From positions 112,000,741 to 112,064,740 of the forward strand of contig OX104127.1 in assembly GCA_944470555.2 (NCBI GenBank): a DNA stretch of 64,000 bases, in the 5' to 3' direction. The position numbers and the translations under genes are program-made. Below are positions 35,801 to 47,665 of the stretch, piece after piece. The notes beneath the pieces were generated by a model that was given only the letters and a program-made list of their open reading frames with translations, had not been told where the DNA came from and did no database searches. Each line of letters opens with the position of its first letter. Positions within the stretch are counted from its first letter, which is position 1. The DNA comes from Heterobilharzia americana (taxonomy: Eukaryota; Platyhelminthes; Trematoda; Strigeidida; Schistosomatidae).

Positions 35801-36035
35801 AGCCAACATTCCAAAAGACTTGACAAGGCCATCATTTAATCAACTATGACGCAAGATATGGGTTCACTAGTCTCCTGCTGTATGAAGCTAAACTGTTTAC
35901 TTTTACGTTTGTATCTGTTTGTAAATTTAACGCTTATGAACCATCAAGAAATATTTCTACCGAGGTAACAGTTTATGTCAGTTCACTTTACTTTTGTATG
36001 CTTAGTTTTAATACGTTAAATTTTCAACACCTATC
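32850..36035. other. AT-rich stretch without recognised features
   Basis: Open stretches of 104 and 119 codons exist (32854-33168, 33608-33967) but have no family motif, splice context or composition that sets them apart from chance. A two-unit TTAGGG run occurs at 34208-34221. Confidence 0.5.
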
Positions 36036-36039
36036 TCCT

Positions 36040-36190
36040 TTGACAAAGGTTCAAATCTCACTCTGGAGGTTAGTTCCCTTATGGATCCAGATATACCTTA
36101 CTGATGAGTGTCAAAAAACACGAAACCTAAACTTAGCGCTTCCTGTCAACTGTCTCCAATCACCTATTACTAATCAAAGTGCGCCATGCT
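36040..36190 (+). repeat. Hammerhead SINE C, plus unit only
   Basis: B box GGTTCAAATCTC at about 36049, then CTGATGA (36101-36107), stem II GTGT/ACAC with an A-rich loop, and GAAA (36122-36125). The cleavage triplet position reads ACT instead of GTC, so cleavage is unlikely although the core is complete. Confidence 0.7.
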
Positions 36191-36499
36191 GCTGAGTCTC
36201 CTAGTCTGGTTATCGCATTGACAAAAATGATCGAGAGAGTTTTGTCAGTACTCAGAACTAAACAACGTGGAATTGATTGTTCTTTAGTGACTGATGAATG
36301 TAACTCTTCTTTTTTCAATCCTAAAGTTTTCCATTCAGTTGCATATTAATTGTAGTCGATTCTGAGCTGTGATTCGTGTTTTTACACTTTTACATTTTTA
36401 ACACCCTTGTAGTCGAAAATGGTTATTTCTTCTAGATAATTATCCTACCTTATATGGTGATATTATTCATTTAAAATATTCTAATATCCTCTTACTATT

Positions 36500-37612
36500 T
36501 ATTATTTATCCCTTGGGTTCCTAATGGAACATACGGCTTCACCAGCACGTCTCCAGTCCACTCTATTCTCTGCAAACTTTTGAACCTGGTTCCACGACAG
36601 CCCACAAGCTCTCATTTCTTCCTCTCACGATCTCCTATATGTCACCCTCACCTAGGACACCCAACTCGTCGCTTCCCACCTGGGTTCCATTGGAGTACCT
36701 GGCTCATGACGTCCCCGAATAGTCTTCTCAGTGTATGCCCAATCCAATCCATCTCCACTTCCTTCCAGTGCATATTTGTTGGGTGATAGGTTCCTGGTTG
36801 GTTCGTTCCCAGAGCTCCTTGTTGCTTATTCTTTCTGGCAATCCATCTGATATTCAGTATCGAGCGTAGGCGGCAGCTGTTGATGAATGTCTGTAGCTCG
36901 TTGGAAATCCCTTTCGTAACGCGCCAAGTCTCTGAGCCATACAGAAGCACTGACTTGACGTTGGTGTTGAAAACCCGAATCCTGTTCACGCTTTATGCTG
37001 AGTGGAGTGTAGTGGATATCCACACTGAATGTTTCAGGTTAATGTGGGAAGGCCTGTCTTGCTTATCCGATCCTGGTTGCTTTGACGTCCTCGTCTGTGC
37101 CTGTACCACCTGTAGTTGAAACAGTGCTGCCTAGGTAGGTAGGTAGGTAGGTGAAAGAGACTACTTCCTTTAAGTTTCTCCCGTTCATGGTGATTGCAGT
37201 CTGCTGTTGGTGTTGTTGGTGCTTGTGGTGTTGTTGGGTATCTTCATCACCTCTGTCTTCTCTACGTTCACATGAAGGAAATCCCATCTTCTCTGCCCTG
37301 CCTCTTCTGTCAACTTGTCAGTCTTCGCCTGTAGATCTTCGAGTTTGTGTGACATTAGATATAAGTCATCGTTGGCGAAATCCAAATCTTCTAGGTTCTT
37401 TTCTGCGGTCCAGTGTATCCCACTGTTCTCACTTCTGTCTTCACTTCAAAGGCATCACTGAGCTTCCCATTGTGAATTACTTGGCTGGTATGTGGCGTCT
37501 TCATATAGTTTTTGAATGAGATTGATAAAGGTTTTTGGTATTCCGTAGTGTTGAAGCAACTGCCAATTTACTTCTCAGTCGACGCTGTCAAAGGCCTTTT
37601 CAAAGGACGCGT
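36500..37612 (-). mobile_element. RTE-A 3' half
   Basis: Minus-strand copy from the 3' UTR (36500) back to the RT region (GTCGACGCTGTCAAAGGCC near 37580). Decayed reading frames still give YGSETWRVTKGISNELQ. It contains five tandem GGTA units at 37132-37152 at the same site where 14110-15443 has its long array. Confidence 0.8.
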
Positions 37613-39215
37613 GAAATAAAAATGGGTTAACCTTATACTTCAACTATATTCCTTCTTTTTTTCTGCATTTAATTAAAATGCCCATTTGTATCCAGATAAT
37701 GTTCTTTCTCTGTACTTTAGTTAACACAAATTCTACTATGAATCCAGACAATGTCATTATATCAGAATCATACTAGAACATTTTTTAAATAAAATTAACC
37801 TCAAAGATTAATTTTATCTGAAAATGTATATCTGTGTTGTGGACATTACATAAAAGCTAGTCTGTAACTTTGAAAGAAACATACATCATTCATAAAGTTT
37901 GTTTGCTGATGGTTTCCTTGGGTTATAACCACATTGATACAGTGGAGTCAGATGTTATCATAAACTAAGAATCATATATATAGAAAGGTTGAATGTAATA
38001 TAGGAATGAACAAACAGGAGACATGTCACAAACCTTAGGTCCTATTTTGCTTTCTTAATTAAGTCTTGTAATTAGTAGTGACGAACTTTCTAAGGTCATA
38101 GATCAATGTACTCGTTTTTCACTAGTGTATTATCATCATTAACATTACCCCTGTTACTTATAACCATAAAAAATTATTAAATCTTTTATTCTTTCCATCA
38201 ACATGGTTTTATTTGGAGCCTGTTTAAAAAGGTCGCCAGTATGGACCACCCATTGTTTCCATTTGTGCTTTGTTAACTATCTTCTCTCTATCTATACAAG
38301 CATGTGAATAAACAAGCATAAAATTAAACAAATTCCTGTCACTTTGGGGATACTGTTAATCCACAACATCTGTTAAGATTAGTATTTGTAAATATGTTAT
38401 TTGAACTGCTCAAGAAACTTTCATCTACCTTGACTCTTTATTTTGTCTTTACTACATATCTAAGTCTCTTCGTTTCCATTTACATTAGGATTATTTTACT
38501 TACTAAGATTTACTTTAGAGTTAGGAAATAACCTTTCAAAAAGTATATCTGTGTATTTGGTTTTATGTTAGAAATTAAAAGTTATTTACCAGAGGGTAGA
38601 AACTAAATAGTAGATTCATATTCTTCAAGGTAAATTTATTCTCCAGTGAAAATGTTCACACTGGTTCATAGACATTACTAAATTATTTTACAATGAATAG
38701 TGGTTAAGTTGTAGACCCAGTGTCAAATGAGAAATTTTTGTAAATTTAATAGATTATATCTCCACAAAGCGCTAAAATTCATTTGATAATGATAACCTAA
38801 ACTATTTCAACGGAAAGAAAACTCATGATCCCTAGAATTGTCAGTGTATATCAGAAGAACGAATTCTAGAATTAGATCTTCTATCAGACCACGTATTTTG
38901 TGAGAAATGACTTTGTAAACTGATCCTATCTATGCAGTTACAATCAACTTTAGATATAACTCTTCACATGTCATTTATTCCCCTATATCTTTGAAAATAT
39001 TTCCCTACTTAATGATGCTTCTAGTCAAGAAGCACCAACGGTCAAAGAATTCACAGCATAACTTCAGAGTGGGATTGCCTCCATATAAAGTGATCAAGCA
39101 TTACTTCAGTTACAAGTTAAAGTTTGTGTTAAAATGATTCTCTGCAAAATTTCCTTTGTCTGGAATGTCCTTTATTAATCTTCCAGACTCTATTATTCAT
39201 TTTGTAGGTATATGA
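37613..39215. other. AT-rich stretch without recognised features
   Basis: No coding, RNA or repeat signal that I can support. Confidence 0.5.
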
Positions 39216-39219
39216 AGAT

Positions 39220-39345
39220 CGATTGGTTTCAAGGTGGTATTCACCAGGGACGGACACCAGTTGGGGAACCACTGAAAACCTGAGAGCACTGATCAGCTGT
39301 ACTTTCCTGTTTGGGACACCTCAGCTGTGCTTGCTGGTGACACCG
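39220..39345 (-). repeat. Hammerhead SINE A minus unit, fragment
   Basis: Reverse strand shows the A hammerhead relic (CTGAGGT, AAAGTACAGCTG) and the A-family 3' end GTTTCAAGGTGGTATTCA. No tRNA-like head remains. Confidence 0.55.
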
Positions 39346-40474
39346 GATAGAAGGAGGCAAAAGCTGAATAGGATCCGGTCTTCTAGGATTTTCACCGTAA
39401 ACTAAACACTCAAAAGCTTTCAGTACTGATGTGAACTTTAACTACGATATATATTTTTCACACCACACCTTACCAATCTATCTTGATCCCTTGGCTATTA
39501 CTCAGCTCATGACACCTGTGATCCATCTAACAAAAGATCACAGCTCATTTCACTTCCTCGGGCTTTCATTTCCTCTCTTACACTATTCAAAATGTAAAGT
39601 ACTCGATGATGTCTTGTTTTAAAAATAGCTTTATCCATCATATTTTTGAATCCACATACATGCGGTGGACACTGATGACCCTGCTTGATAATACGGTGAC
39701 TTCGCCAGTGTTCCAATAGAACCACTGGTACAAATTGTATATTGGCTACAATGAAGTTGATAGTTTTCTCATAGACTTCGAAATCACAATATGGAACTAG
39801 TGAGCCTTTGACTGACAGTTTAAACAGTGAAGTGAGTTAAGGAATTTTCACATTTGAGCCGTGATCCAACATTTAGTCAGCACTAAGAAATACCCACTAG
39901 AGAAGGTTGAGTTCTGTGTCAGTGGTGCGAATTCATTTGAAAGTCCTTTGTGGTTGAGCTATTATTCAGACACCTGCAACAAACACGATACCGCCATGTT
40001 GTTGTAATACATGATATTTAGAACGGACCCATTATAATGATTTATCTGAATGGTTACCCAGTCAGCTGTACAGATTATCTGTTCTCATTTCATCTGATCT
40101 AGATTCTTACCGAAAATCCAGTAAATGAAGCTGATGAAATTGTTTAGAAACTGTGTCCAAAGCTGTTATAAATTCACTATCAAACTATCCTTCGGTTGCG
40201 AGCTGCAAGTGGTTGTCTTGGTGGAGAAGTGAACTAACACCAATGTCTTCTGACTGATGCTCAAACACTTGCCTACAGTAAATTAGGTTCGAGTGGCAAG
40301 ACAATCGAAATGAGTGGTTCCATCAACACCTTACATACTCCTTAACAGTGTTAGGTAGTGATCGAAATGCTGTGGGAAGAACTTACCACTGTAAAAGAGC
40401 AGGATAAGTAACATGGATAGATAAACAAGTTGGAGGGAATTCAGTAACTGGATTGCAGTGGTTTATTGATTTGA

Positions 40475-40905
40475 AGGTAATTTTCATCGCACGCTGACGT
40501 GCATCTGAGGATTATTTGAAACCTGGGAGCACTGGACAGCTGTTCCGTCCTAGTTCAGGATTCCTGAGTCAAAGTGAATACGTGCAAAGCAATAAGTGAA
40601 TTCCTTTGTAGTGTACATTAGTGATCTGGTTCCAGCTGGATTTGTCGAAGTTAACCGAGTTTGAGGTAATGTGGATCCTCACTGATGATGTGTGTGATTG
40701 TGGAGCTACATGGAAAACTGAAGTAAGTGGTGATTAGTGCACTAATAGATTCTAAACCTGTGACTGAATAGTGATACACCCATCATGTGACCCAACATTC
40801 CTAATTTCGATCATTGGCGGGGTCGTTGGCGTTTAATGCTAAACAGTCTTATTGTTAAACAAAACAGCTGTCCAGTGCTTACAGGTTTTCAGAAGGCAAA
40901 TTCAT
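40475..40905. repeat. Hammerhead SINE A composite, degraded
   Basis: Minus unit with hammerhead relic at 40515-40570 (CAGCTGTTCCGTCCTAG), an altered spacer, then a plus relic at 40850-40905 (AAAACAGCTGTCCAGTGC). Same head-to-head order as the clearer copies. Confidence 0.5.
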
Positions 40906-41514
40906 TCTAGCACGCGTTCGGTACATTTTCTGATGACCATATATGGGAGTCTAGGATACAGTAATTAACATGCATATGATGAATACCCGAGTATTCAGAC
41001 TAGCCCAATTCCAGTTTGACAGTTGAATTGTAAATGGGACAAAAAAAGTCCTCAACAGAAAGTTTGTGCTGTTGCTAACAATGACAAGACAAAAATTGCA
41101 AGATGATTGCATAACTATAGTGTCACCGAATTTGTAAAATAGTGTCAGCAAAGCCGACAGAAGTGGAACAATCGAAAGCTAAACAGAATTACATGTGATT
41201 ATTACCTTGCAGATATCATATCACCAGCTGACGTACAGAGTCATGATTGAAAATTCATGATAACTATTGAATAATGAATATGACGCTGCCAATATTTATA
41301 GAATATTCCGAGCTTTTATAACTTAAATTGTAACAGATTCGGTAATAAAAGTCTGAACAAAGTGAAATTTTTATGGATGGTCAATAACTGATTTTACTGT
41401 CAAATTAATGCATCCAGGCTTTTAGACTATTTCTGAAGGGGTTCTAATCGTGTATCATTTCTTCTTCTACCATTGGCCATAGCCAAACAGTTGCATTTGT
41501 AATGACAGAATGAT

Positions 41515-41950
41515 TGATTAAATCCATTGACTGGCCAGTGGAGAGCAGCCGCTTCATAATGTTTAGTCCAGATTCAACTAGTCATTTTACAATCTGGACA
41601 CCAAGCTAGGAATCTCACCTTCTCTGTGCTTTCTTATAGGTGTACACTGGTTGCAGGTGATCGACAGGAAGCATTGCTTGAAATTTATTACGAACTCATT
41701 GGTAGTCGTCAGCAAGGCGTATCATCAACTCCTTAGGAACTGAGGTCCCCCCTGAGACCTAAATAGCTCAGTGACAAGACCACTGACTACAACACTAAGG
41801 GATGTGGTTTCAAACCTCTGGAGGGCATCAGTTCCTTTTTAGTTTTACTGACACTCCATTGCAATGAGTTCCAGCAAGCACAAGACCTTTATCAAGCAGG
41901 GCTTCTTCCCGATTGCCTCCAGTCAAGTAACAGTTGATTGAATAGTAACA
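41515..41950. repeat. Hammerhead SINE C composite, degraded
   Basis: Minus hammerhead relic at about 41665-41715 (CTGACGA kept, GAAA lost), a well-kept plus tRNA-like head (A box TAGCTCAGTGACAAGACC, B box GGTTTCAAACCTC at about 41811), and a plus hammerhead relic at 41870-41920. Confidence 0.65.
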
Positions 41951-42625
41951 AAGTTATTCTCGTTATCTACTTTTTGAATTAATCTCATTGTTATATATAC
42001 GACACAGAAAAAAGTTCTGATAAATCCTTTTTCCTTTTTGCAGTGTAAATTAAATGTAATTGACAACTTTGAGAAGTCCTTAATGCAATCGTACTTTTTA
42101 CTACCGTCAACTAGTGGTGTTTACAGTAATAATATTACAGATATGGGAACATTTTGTTTCTGTAAACAGTGATAGACTTCTGTCACATCCAATACAAATA
42201 TTTTCAGATTTCTCCTCTTTTTATCCTCCCTTCTACTAAGTTAATGACAATGTCTATACTCATCAGACATAGTATACAATTCTGCTATCAACTACAAGAT
42301 ACCGAAATCTCTTTCATGGACCATATCGCTTCAGTAAAGTTTGCGTAAACATGAGCACTCAGGTGAGTGTGGTGTCATTATTGTAGAATAAATCTCTAAG
42401 GTTGCAAGTTACTACACAGATTACTTTACACTCTTCCTAGTCGCTAGTCTGAACTGTAGTACCAACAAAAACTTATCTCCTGACAACAGGTAGAGTTGAG
42501 GGTTTTGCACCTCACTTCAGTGAATAATATCATTTCTTTTGAGGGAGTTATGGAGATTTGGAAATATTTCAAGTTGTTATTCATTGTAGACTGACATCAG
42601 TTGGAGGAACAAAAGAAACCTGGGA

Positions 42626-42671
42626 GAACTGGACAACCGTTTCCTCCTAGTATGGGACTCCTCAGCAGTGC
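42626..42671 (-). ncRNA. Hammerhead ribozyme A, minus strand
   Basis: GCACTG, CTGAGGA, stem II GTCCCATACTAGGAG, GAAA, short stem III with tetraloop, triplet GTC, then CAGTTC. The core is complete. The outer stem II pair is G-G and one stem I pair is lost. Confidence 0.75.
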
Positions 42672-43050
42672 GCATCCATGCCCGTGCCCCACCAGGGACT
42701 GAAACCGCGACCTTCAGGTTCCGCGGCCAGCGCGTAACCATCGAGCCACTGGGTCAGAATCCAGTGGTCCATATTTCCAACTTCTGTTAGGTCACGATAT
42801 AGCGCAAACCGCCACCCGATGTCATTGTTGAGTAACTGTCCTCAAGACCATCAGGCTTTGACTCCACCGGTCACGACTTCTCATTGGAACTTCGGGAATA
42901 CCTCTCGAAGCTAGTCACCAATGAGCACCAGCTAACAGAAGTTGGAAATATGGACCACTGGATTCTGACCCAGTGGCTCGATGGTTACGCGCTGGCCGCG
43001 GAACCTGAAGGTCGCGGGTTCAGTCCCTGGTGGGGCACGGGCATGGATGC

Positions 43051-43096
43051 GCACTGCTGAGGAGTCCCATACTAGGAGGAAACGGTTGTCCAGTTC
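43051..43096 (+). ncRNA. Hammerhead ribozyme A, plus strand
   Basis: Mirror of 42626-42671: GCACTG (43051), CTGAGGA (43057), stem II to 43078, GAAA (43079-43082), AC/GT stem III with loop GGTT, triplet GTC at 43088-43090. Complete core, slightly weakened stems. Confidence 0.75.
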
Positions 43097-43864
43097 TCCC
43101 AGGTTTCCTTTGTTCCTGCAACTGATGTTAGTCTAGGATGAATAACAACTTGTAATATCATTCCATTAATTGCTCCATTCAAATCCTGGATATCCGTCAT
43201 GGTAACCAGTACAGGAGTACAGGTTTAATTTCTGTTGATTCATTTTCTGGTTTTTGTACCAGAAATTCTTATAGTTTTTACAATAGGTGTAAACAAGTTC
43301 TGTTGAACTAAGAACCACTCAGAGGTTGTTATGTAACCCCGGTTGAAATTTCTTCTCCAGAGTTTCACATACACTTCTTTTCACTTGAATTCATGAAATG
43401 AATATCTTAGTTCAAATCATTTTCTATACAAAAAATATTGAGTTTCACAGTTATTTCTTATCTACTTAGCTGTAATGTGTTCGATGGTCTGTCTTGGAAT
43501 TTTGTCACCATTTGTCACTCATTTACCTACCATGGTTTGAAAATATCAGTCGAAATTGATGTTGATGGTTTAAACCACAAAAATAACTGACAAATTCATA
43601 TTGATAACAGCGCTGAGTGCAAAATGATTTATTATTTTGCAACAATATTAGAGCTGTTCAGCGAAGAAAATTTTCTTTTCAAAGAAACTCTACATCGAAA
43701 TCATAGTTACAACAAAATGTGTATCCGTCAATAACTAAGGGGTCAATATGAAGTCATCAAAAACAGTCGATAAAGACACAGAGTGATAACGGCTAGAAAG
43801 TCAAATCAAGGTCACCAAAAATTGCTCATAAGATTATAGTAAATGAACACAAAAGTGAGCATTG

Positions 43865-44600
43865 TCTTAGGAAGATTACGATCAAGGTGAAATTAGAGAT
43901 TGAATGTATCCTTTTTGAATACCAAAAGAAGGCTTGTAATCCTGGATTGTTAGAGACTCTACTGTGTTGAGGTGGTGAATACACACTCCTTTCGAAATGT
44001 TTGCCTTCACTTTATAAATGAGTTTGAAAGAAGACAGTCGTTGAGCACAGTGACCACAGATAACCAGAACCAAATGCTGAAGAATCGAGTTGTCGAGTGA
44101 TTAACAGTTTTCTTTAGATAGCCATACAGGATAGTGTTGGGAGATGCGTTTGTATAGAACATGCTTTGTGGGGCCTATGTAACCTGCTCCACAAGAGCAG
44201 GTGAACTGGTAAACACACATGGAGGTGACCCAAAGCTGTAGTTTATCCTTTACACACCTGTGAATCACTTGCTGACTGGGGAAAACAATCCAAAGTTGAA
44301 GAAAGTCTTCTTGAGCGCTTCGCACAGTCGATTCTTCAGTATCTCTACAAATGTAACTCTCTTGAATCCAATATTCACAGAGTGTATTCTTTGGAACTGT
44401 GGGGGCTGGTTCTTTAAAGTTCTTACGCCTAATGTTTCTCTCAGTGAATCTTGAAAGATAACCATTCTCCAGTAACATTCTTCGAAGTACTTGTTAAGAA
44501 TGTTAATGAACTGGTGAACTACAATTTTTTTAAACAGAATACTCAAGCATTTCTAGAAATTGGTCAAAAAAGACTCAGCATTCACAGTTTTCCAAAAATG
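43865..44600 (-). mobile_element. Penelope-like element fragment with GIY-YIG region
   Basis: On the minus strand an open stretch (44101-44478) contains VYQFTCSCGAGYIGPT followed by SQHYPVWL. This is the CxC..YIG..T...H.P.W pattern of the GIY-YIG endonuclease at the C-terminal side of Penelope-like elements. The extreme C terminus continues in another frame at 43882-44073. The RT domain is absent and the 5' part (to about 44600) is frameshifted. The call is from family knowledge; it resembles the Perere-10 type known from schistosomes. Confidence 0.72.
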
Positions 44601-44954
44601 ATAAGTTATATGAGTTTTTATATCGTCCAAGTATAACCGAATACATAACAGCTGACTTAAGTAATGATAATATCAAGTGAGTATTATCATTCCACTGGTA
44701 TGGTTAATTACGTCCATGCAGTACTGGAACTCATTTTTGTATAACTGATTACTAGTTTCACAATCCACTAGCATTTCATGATTTTAACTGAGTTCTGTAT
44801 CAGATCTGTGGGTACATTGTACATGTTTTAATTGTTCACTTTAGTGCATCACTAAAAAACACGTCTAGAGTGAACGAAAAATGATCTCTCTTGTTAATTG
44901 TCATTAACACTTTTCATGTTTTAGCTTGTGAATCTCTACGGTTGACAATACAAA

Positions 44955-45350
44955 AATGATCGGCCACCGATGGTATATGGGCCCCTATACGGATGCCTCA
45001 ATATTACCGGTATTTTCAGTTTTGATATTAATGACGGACAATGACTGGCAGCGGAACCCAAGACGCATGCTTTGTCCCATTTAGGACTTGTCACTTAGAT
45101 GCACCTGTACCTCAGTGAGTAATGTTGTCCCCATTGAGACTCGAACCCTGGACAGATGGGTTCAGATGCCAAAGCTAGTGAGAAACGATAACCACTCTAT
45201 GTCCGATGGGCATAGTATATTTTTTATGTTGTTGTACGTGAACATGGCTCACTAGGAGGTAGGTAAATCCGACTGACGAGTCCCAAATAGGACGAAACGC
45301 ACGTACTGGATTTCACTGCTAGCCACTGTCCGTCAAGAATATCAGAATTT
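44955..45350. repeat. Hammerhead SINE B composite
   Basis: Minus unit at 44955-45220 with tail (TATATGGGCCCCTATACGG), degraded hammerhead (GTGACAA) and B box; plus end at 45238-45350 with an intact hammerhead core. The ends are inverted repeats of each other. Confidence 0.8.
45265..45313 (+). ncRNA. Hammerhead ribozyme B, intact core
   Basis: CTGACGA (45273-45279), stem II GTCC-CAAATA-GGAC, GAAA (45294-45297), stem III AC/GT, triplet GTA, then CTGGATTT. Stem I AAATCC/GGATTT pairs well but the two pairs next to the core are G-U and mismatch. Confidence 0.75.
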
Positions 45351-46549
45351 GCATCAATGTTATAAATTGAAGTTGTTTAGCATAAAATACAGGTCAGCTA
45401 TGTAAATAATACCTTTGCAAAGTGGAATATGAATCAGCAAGTGTAAACAATCCTTTGAAATATGAATGTGCCAATATGGAATTATGCTATCAATATGCAC
45501 CTGGAACTTTTCCATTCTTTAATAATTTTATTCTGAACCACTTCAACATCATTCATTTATCACTTCTTTTAACTCATGTAAGTGAAATCAGTGATTCCAC
45601 ACATATTCAAGAAAAGATGCTCCATAAAGAGAAGCATATACGGGAATCCAATGACCAAGACAGTATACACGCGTCTTCAGGTTAATACGAATAAATTACC
45701 ATTGTTGTATGTATAATCAGTCCTAGCATGCATAGTACAATCAGTTTTCTCCGAAGAGTTTATGCAGAAAGTTACTGGATATTCATGATATTCTGCGTAG
45801 AAATGAATACCATGAAAAGTTCATCAAAACAAAGATACCTTAGAATAATCCTAAAAGCAAATTGCTAAGAATGGGGAAGAAAAAACCCTATTGGCATCTG
45901 CAACTCATGAATGACACTTCATATGAAATTTTATCGCAATGCCTAATTAGAGCAGTTAATAGGAGACTTTAGTCACGACGTCTTTACACATACTTTAGTA
46001 ATTGTTCTATGCTCATTCTGCGCTTAAATGAAACCTTAACTAACCCTAGAATTTCATCTTGTGTTTACCAGTTAAACTGTTTCGGTGGAAAGAATAACAT
46101 GTGACTTATCATTAGACAGGTACGTCTTAGAATACAGAAACATTTTCTGTCTTGACTTGGAAGAGGTGAAAGTAAAGAGATAAAAGTAGTTATAACTCAT
46201 CACCTCTGGTAGACACATAGCACCATTCAGGCACTGATACAGGCTTTACTAGCACATAGTGTGTTCCGAAAATTTTTTCACTTGTAGTTTGCGAACCCCT
46301 TCTCCACACAACGAAAGCTGTAGCCATTAGATCGGTGAAACCTGAATTCTCCATTCGGAAGGAACACATTCAGGCGTGACTCTTCCATCGGCCTTCCATA
46401 AGCTTTAGGCTATTCCCATCATCATCATATTCTCTAAATGTTCATAAGTTACCTTAACAGTGACAAGTGTGAAATGTGCTTGTCGCAAAGTTGGTCAATT
46501 TCTGATGCTGAACAATTCCATATTATAATTGTACAACTTGATGAGAGTT

Positions 46550-46745
46550 TGATATTAGTGCTGGATAGTGGTTAGCGGTGGAATCTATGGGATGCATTTC
46601 GCCCGGATTTGGAACTTGGTTGTTGGATATACCTGCCCCCAATGAGTGATGTTCACACTAAAAGTCAAACGCAGGACCGTTTGCTTCGAAAACTAAGCAG
46701 TCCACTAGGCCACTGAGTCACAATAGCTACTCCATGTACGACACG
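46550..46745 (-). repeat. Hammerhead SINE B, minus strand, degraded
   Basis: Reverse B unit with tRNA-like head. The hammerhead core has been replaced (CAACCAA). GAAA remains. Confidence 0.65.
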
Positions 46746-46917
46746 AAATTACAGGCAATAGAATAGACAGTTATCAGTGTCTATATCTTTGCAACAATAA
46801 ACCCTGTTAACTTGTTGTTGCATAAGAGTTGTTTTGACCATTTCAGTCTCACAATTACTTTGCACTTACTCTAGTCTTTATTTATACTACATTAACTAGT
46901 ATTCATCTTTGTATCAA

Positions 46918-47665
46918 TAATAAAAAATAATAATAATCACTTTATTCCAAACAAGATGTATGATACAGTACGGGATTTTCAGCATGAAGTACTTCAACAA
47001 ATTCGTTTTCCGTACAATATTTTTAAAATTACGTCTGCTTAATGTTAATAATAACCGTATTGAAGGCATAAATGTGAAACAGGCAGTTGATGTTACATTA
47101 GCATCTCTTCTGGATTCGGAAAATAACACAAAATCGATTATAATTTGATGTTGACAGTTCAGTTAGCCAGTACAGAAACTCACAATCCTATACAGGCATC
47201 CTAGGAATAGTAAGTTGGTGTATTTTTGAGCATGTACAAATCCATTTCCAACCGGTGGAAAGTTTTTTCCTTTGTTTTGTTCTTAGCTTGAGAAATAAAA
47301 GTTCAAAAACACTTTAAAAAACATGTGAGAGTACATGATGCTCGTATAATTTTGAAATAGTGGAGAATATTTGTAGCCTTGGTTGTATTGTGTTCTCTTA
47401 GCTGGGTTGTTTAATCGTGAAGCTTTCATTGTCTTTCTAGACGACATCATCAGCACTAACTTATGTATGAAGTGTTGATGATGTCGTCTAGAAAGAAAAT
47501 GAAAGCTTCATGATTCAACAACCCAGTTCAAAGAGCACAATACATCTAAGTACATGATGCGTTCAGAAGACATTCAAAAGATTAAGACAAAGTGAAAACA
47601 AAAATTTGATGAAATATAATTGGTGGAAAGTTTTTTGGTAGTCCAAGATTTAGGTAGGCCGCCTT
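46918..47665 (-). mobile_element. Family E retroelement relic, interrupted by a hairpin element
   Basis: On the minus strand the sequence ends in GGAATAAAG followed by (ATT)n, like a polyadenylation signal and tail. It is homologous to 59922-60470. The relic is interrupted at 47342-47548 by a separate insertion. No coding sequence is recognisable. Confidence 0.65.
47342..47548. mobile_element. 207-bp hairpin element with 12-bp target duplication
   Basis: Flanked by AGTACATGATGC at 47330-47341 and 47549-47560. Its right three quarters are a long inverted repeat (about 47388-47457 and 47472-47545) with a loop of about 14 bp. No coding capacity. The related family E copy at 60285-60320 lacks this insert and has a single version of the target. 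Confidence 0.85.

Larger units (their letters stand above)
42535..43152. repeat. Hammerhead SINE A composite, near-perfect inverted repeat, 10-bp target duplication
   Basis: Direct repeat TAATATCATT at 42525-42534 and 43153-43162. The left arm is a full minus unit and the right arm a plus unit; about 220 bp on each side (42571-42795 and 42925-43145) are almost perfectly complementary, separated by about 130-145 bp of spacer. Each arm has A box TGGCTCGATGGTTACGC, B box GGTTCAGTCCC (or GTTTCAGTCCC) and a hammerhead with complete core. Confidence 0.9.

Noticed and set aside
45422..45685. 87-codon open stretch followed by a possible donor (CAG|gttaat)
   Set aside because: Considered as an orphan exon, but nothing recognisable and no partner exon in phase.
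47440..47500. CTGATGA near GAAA in the 207-bp hairpin element
   Set aside because: Two extra bases separate the putative stem II from GAAA and no cleavage triplet or stem I fits; not a hammerhead.
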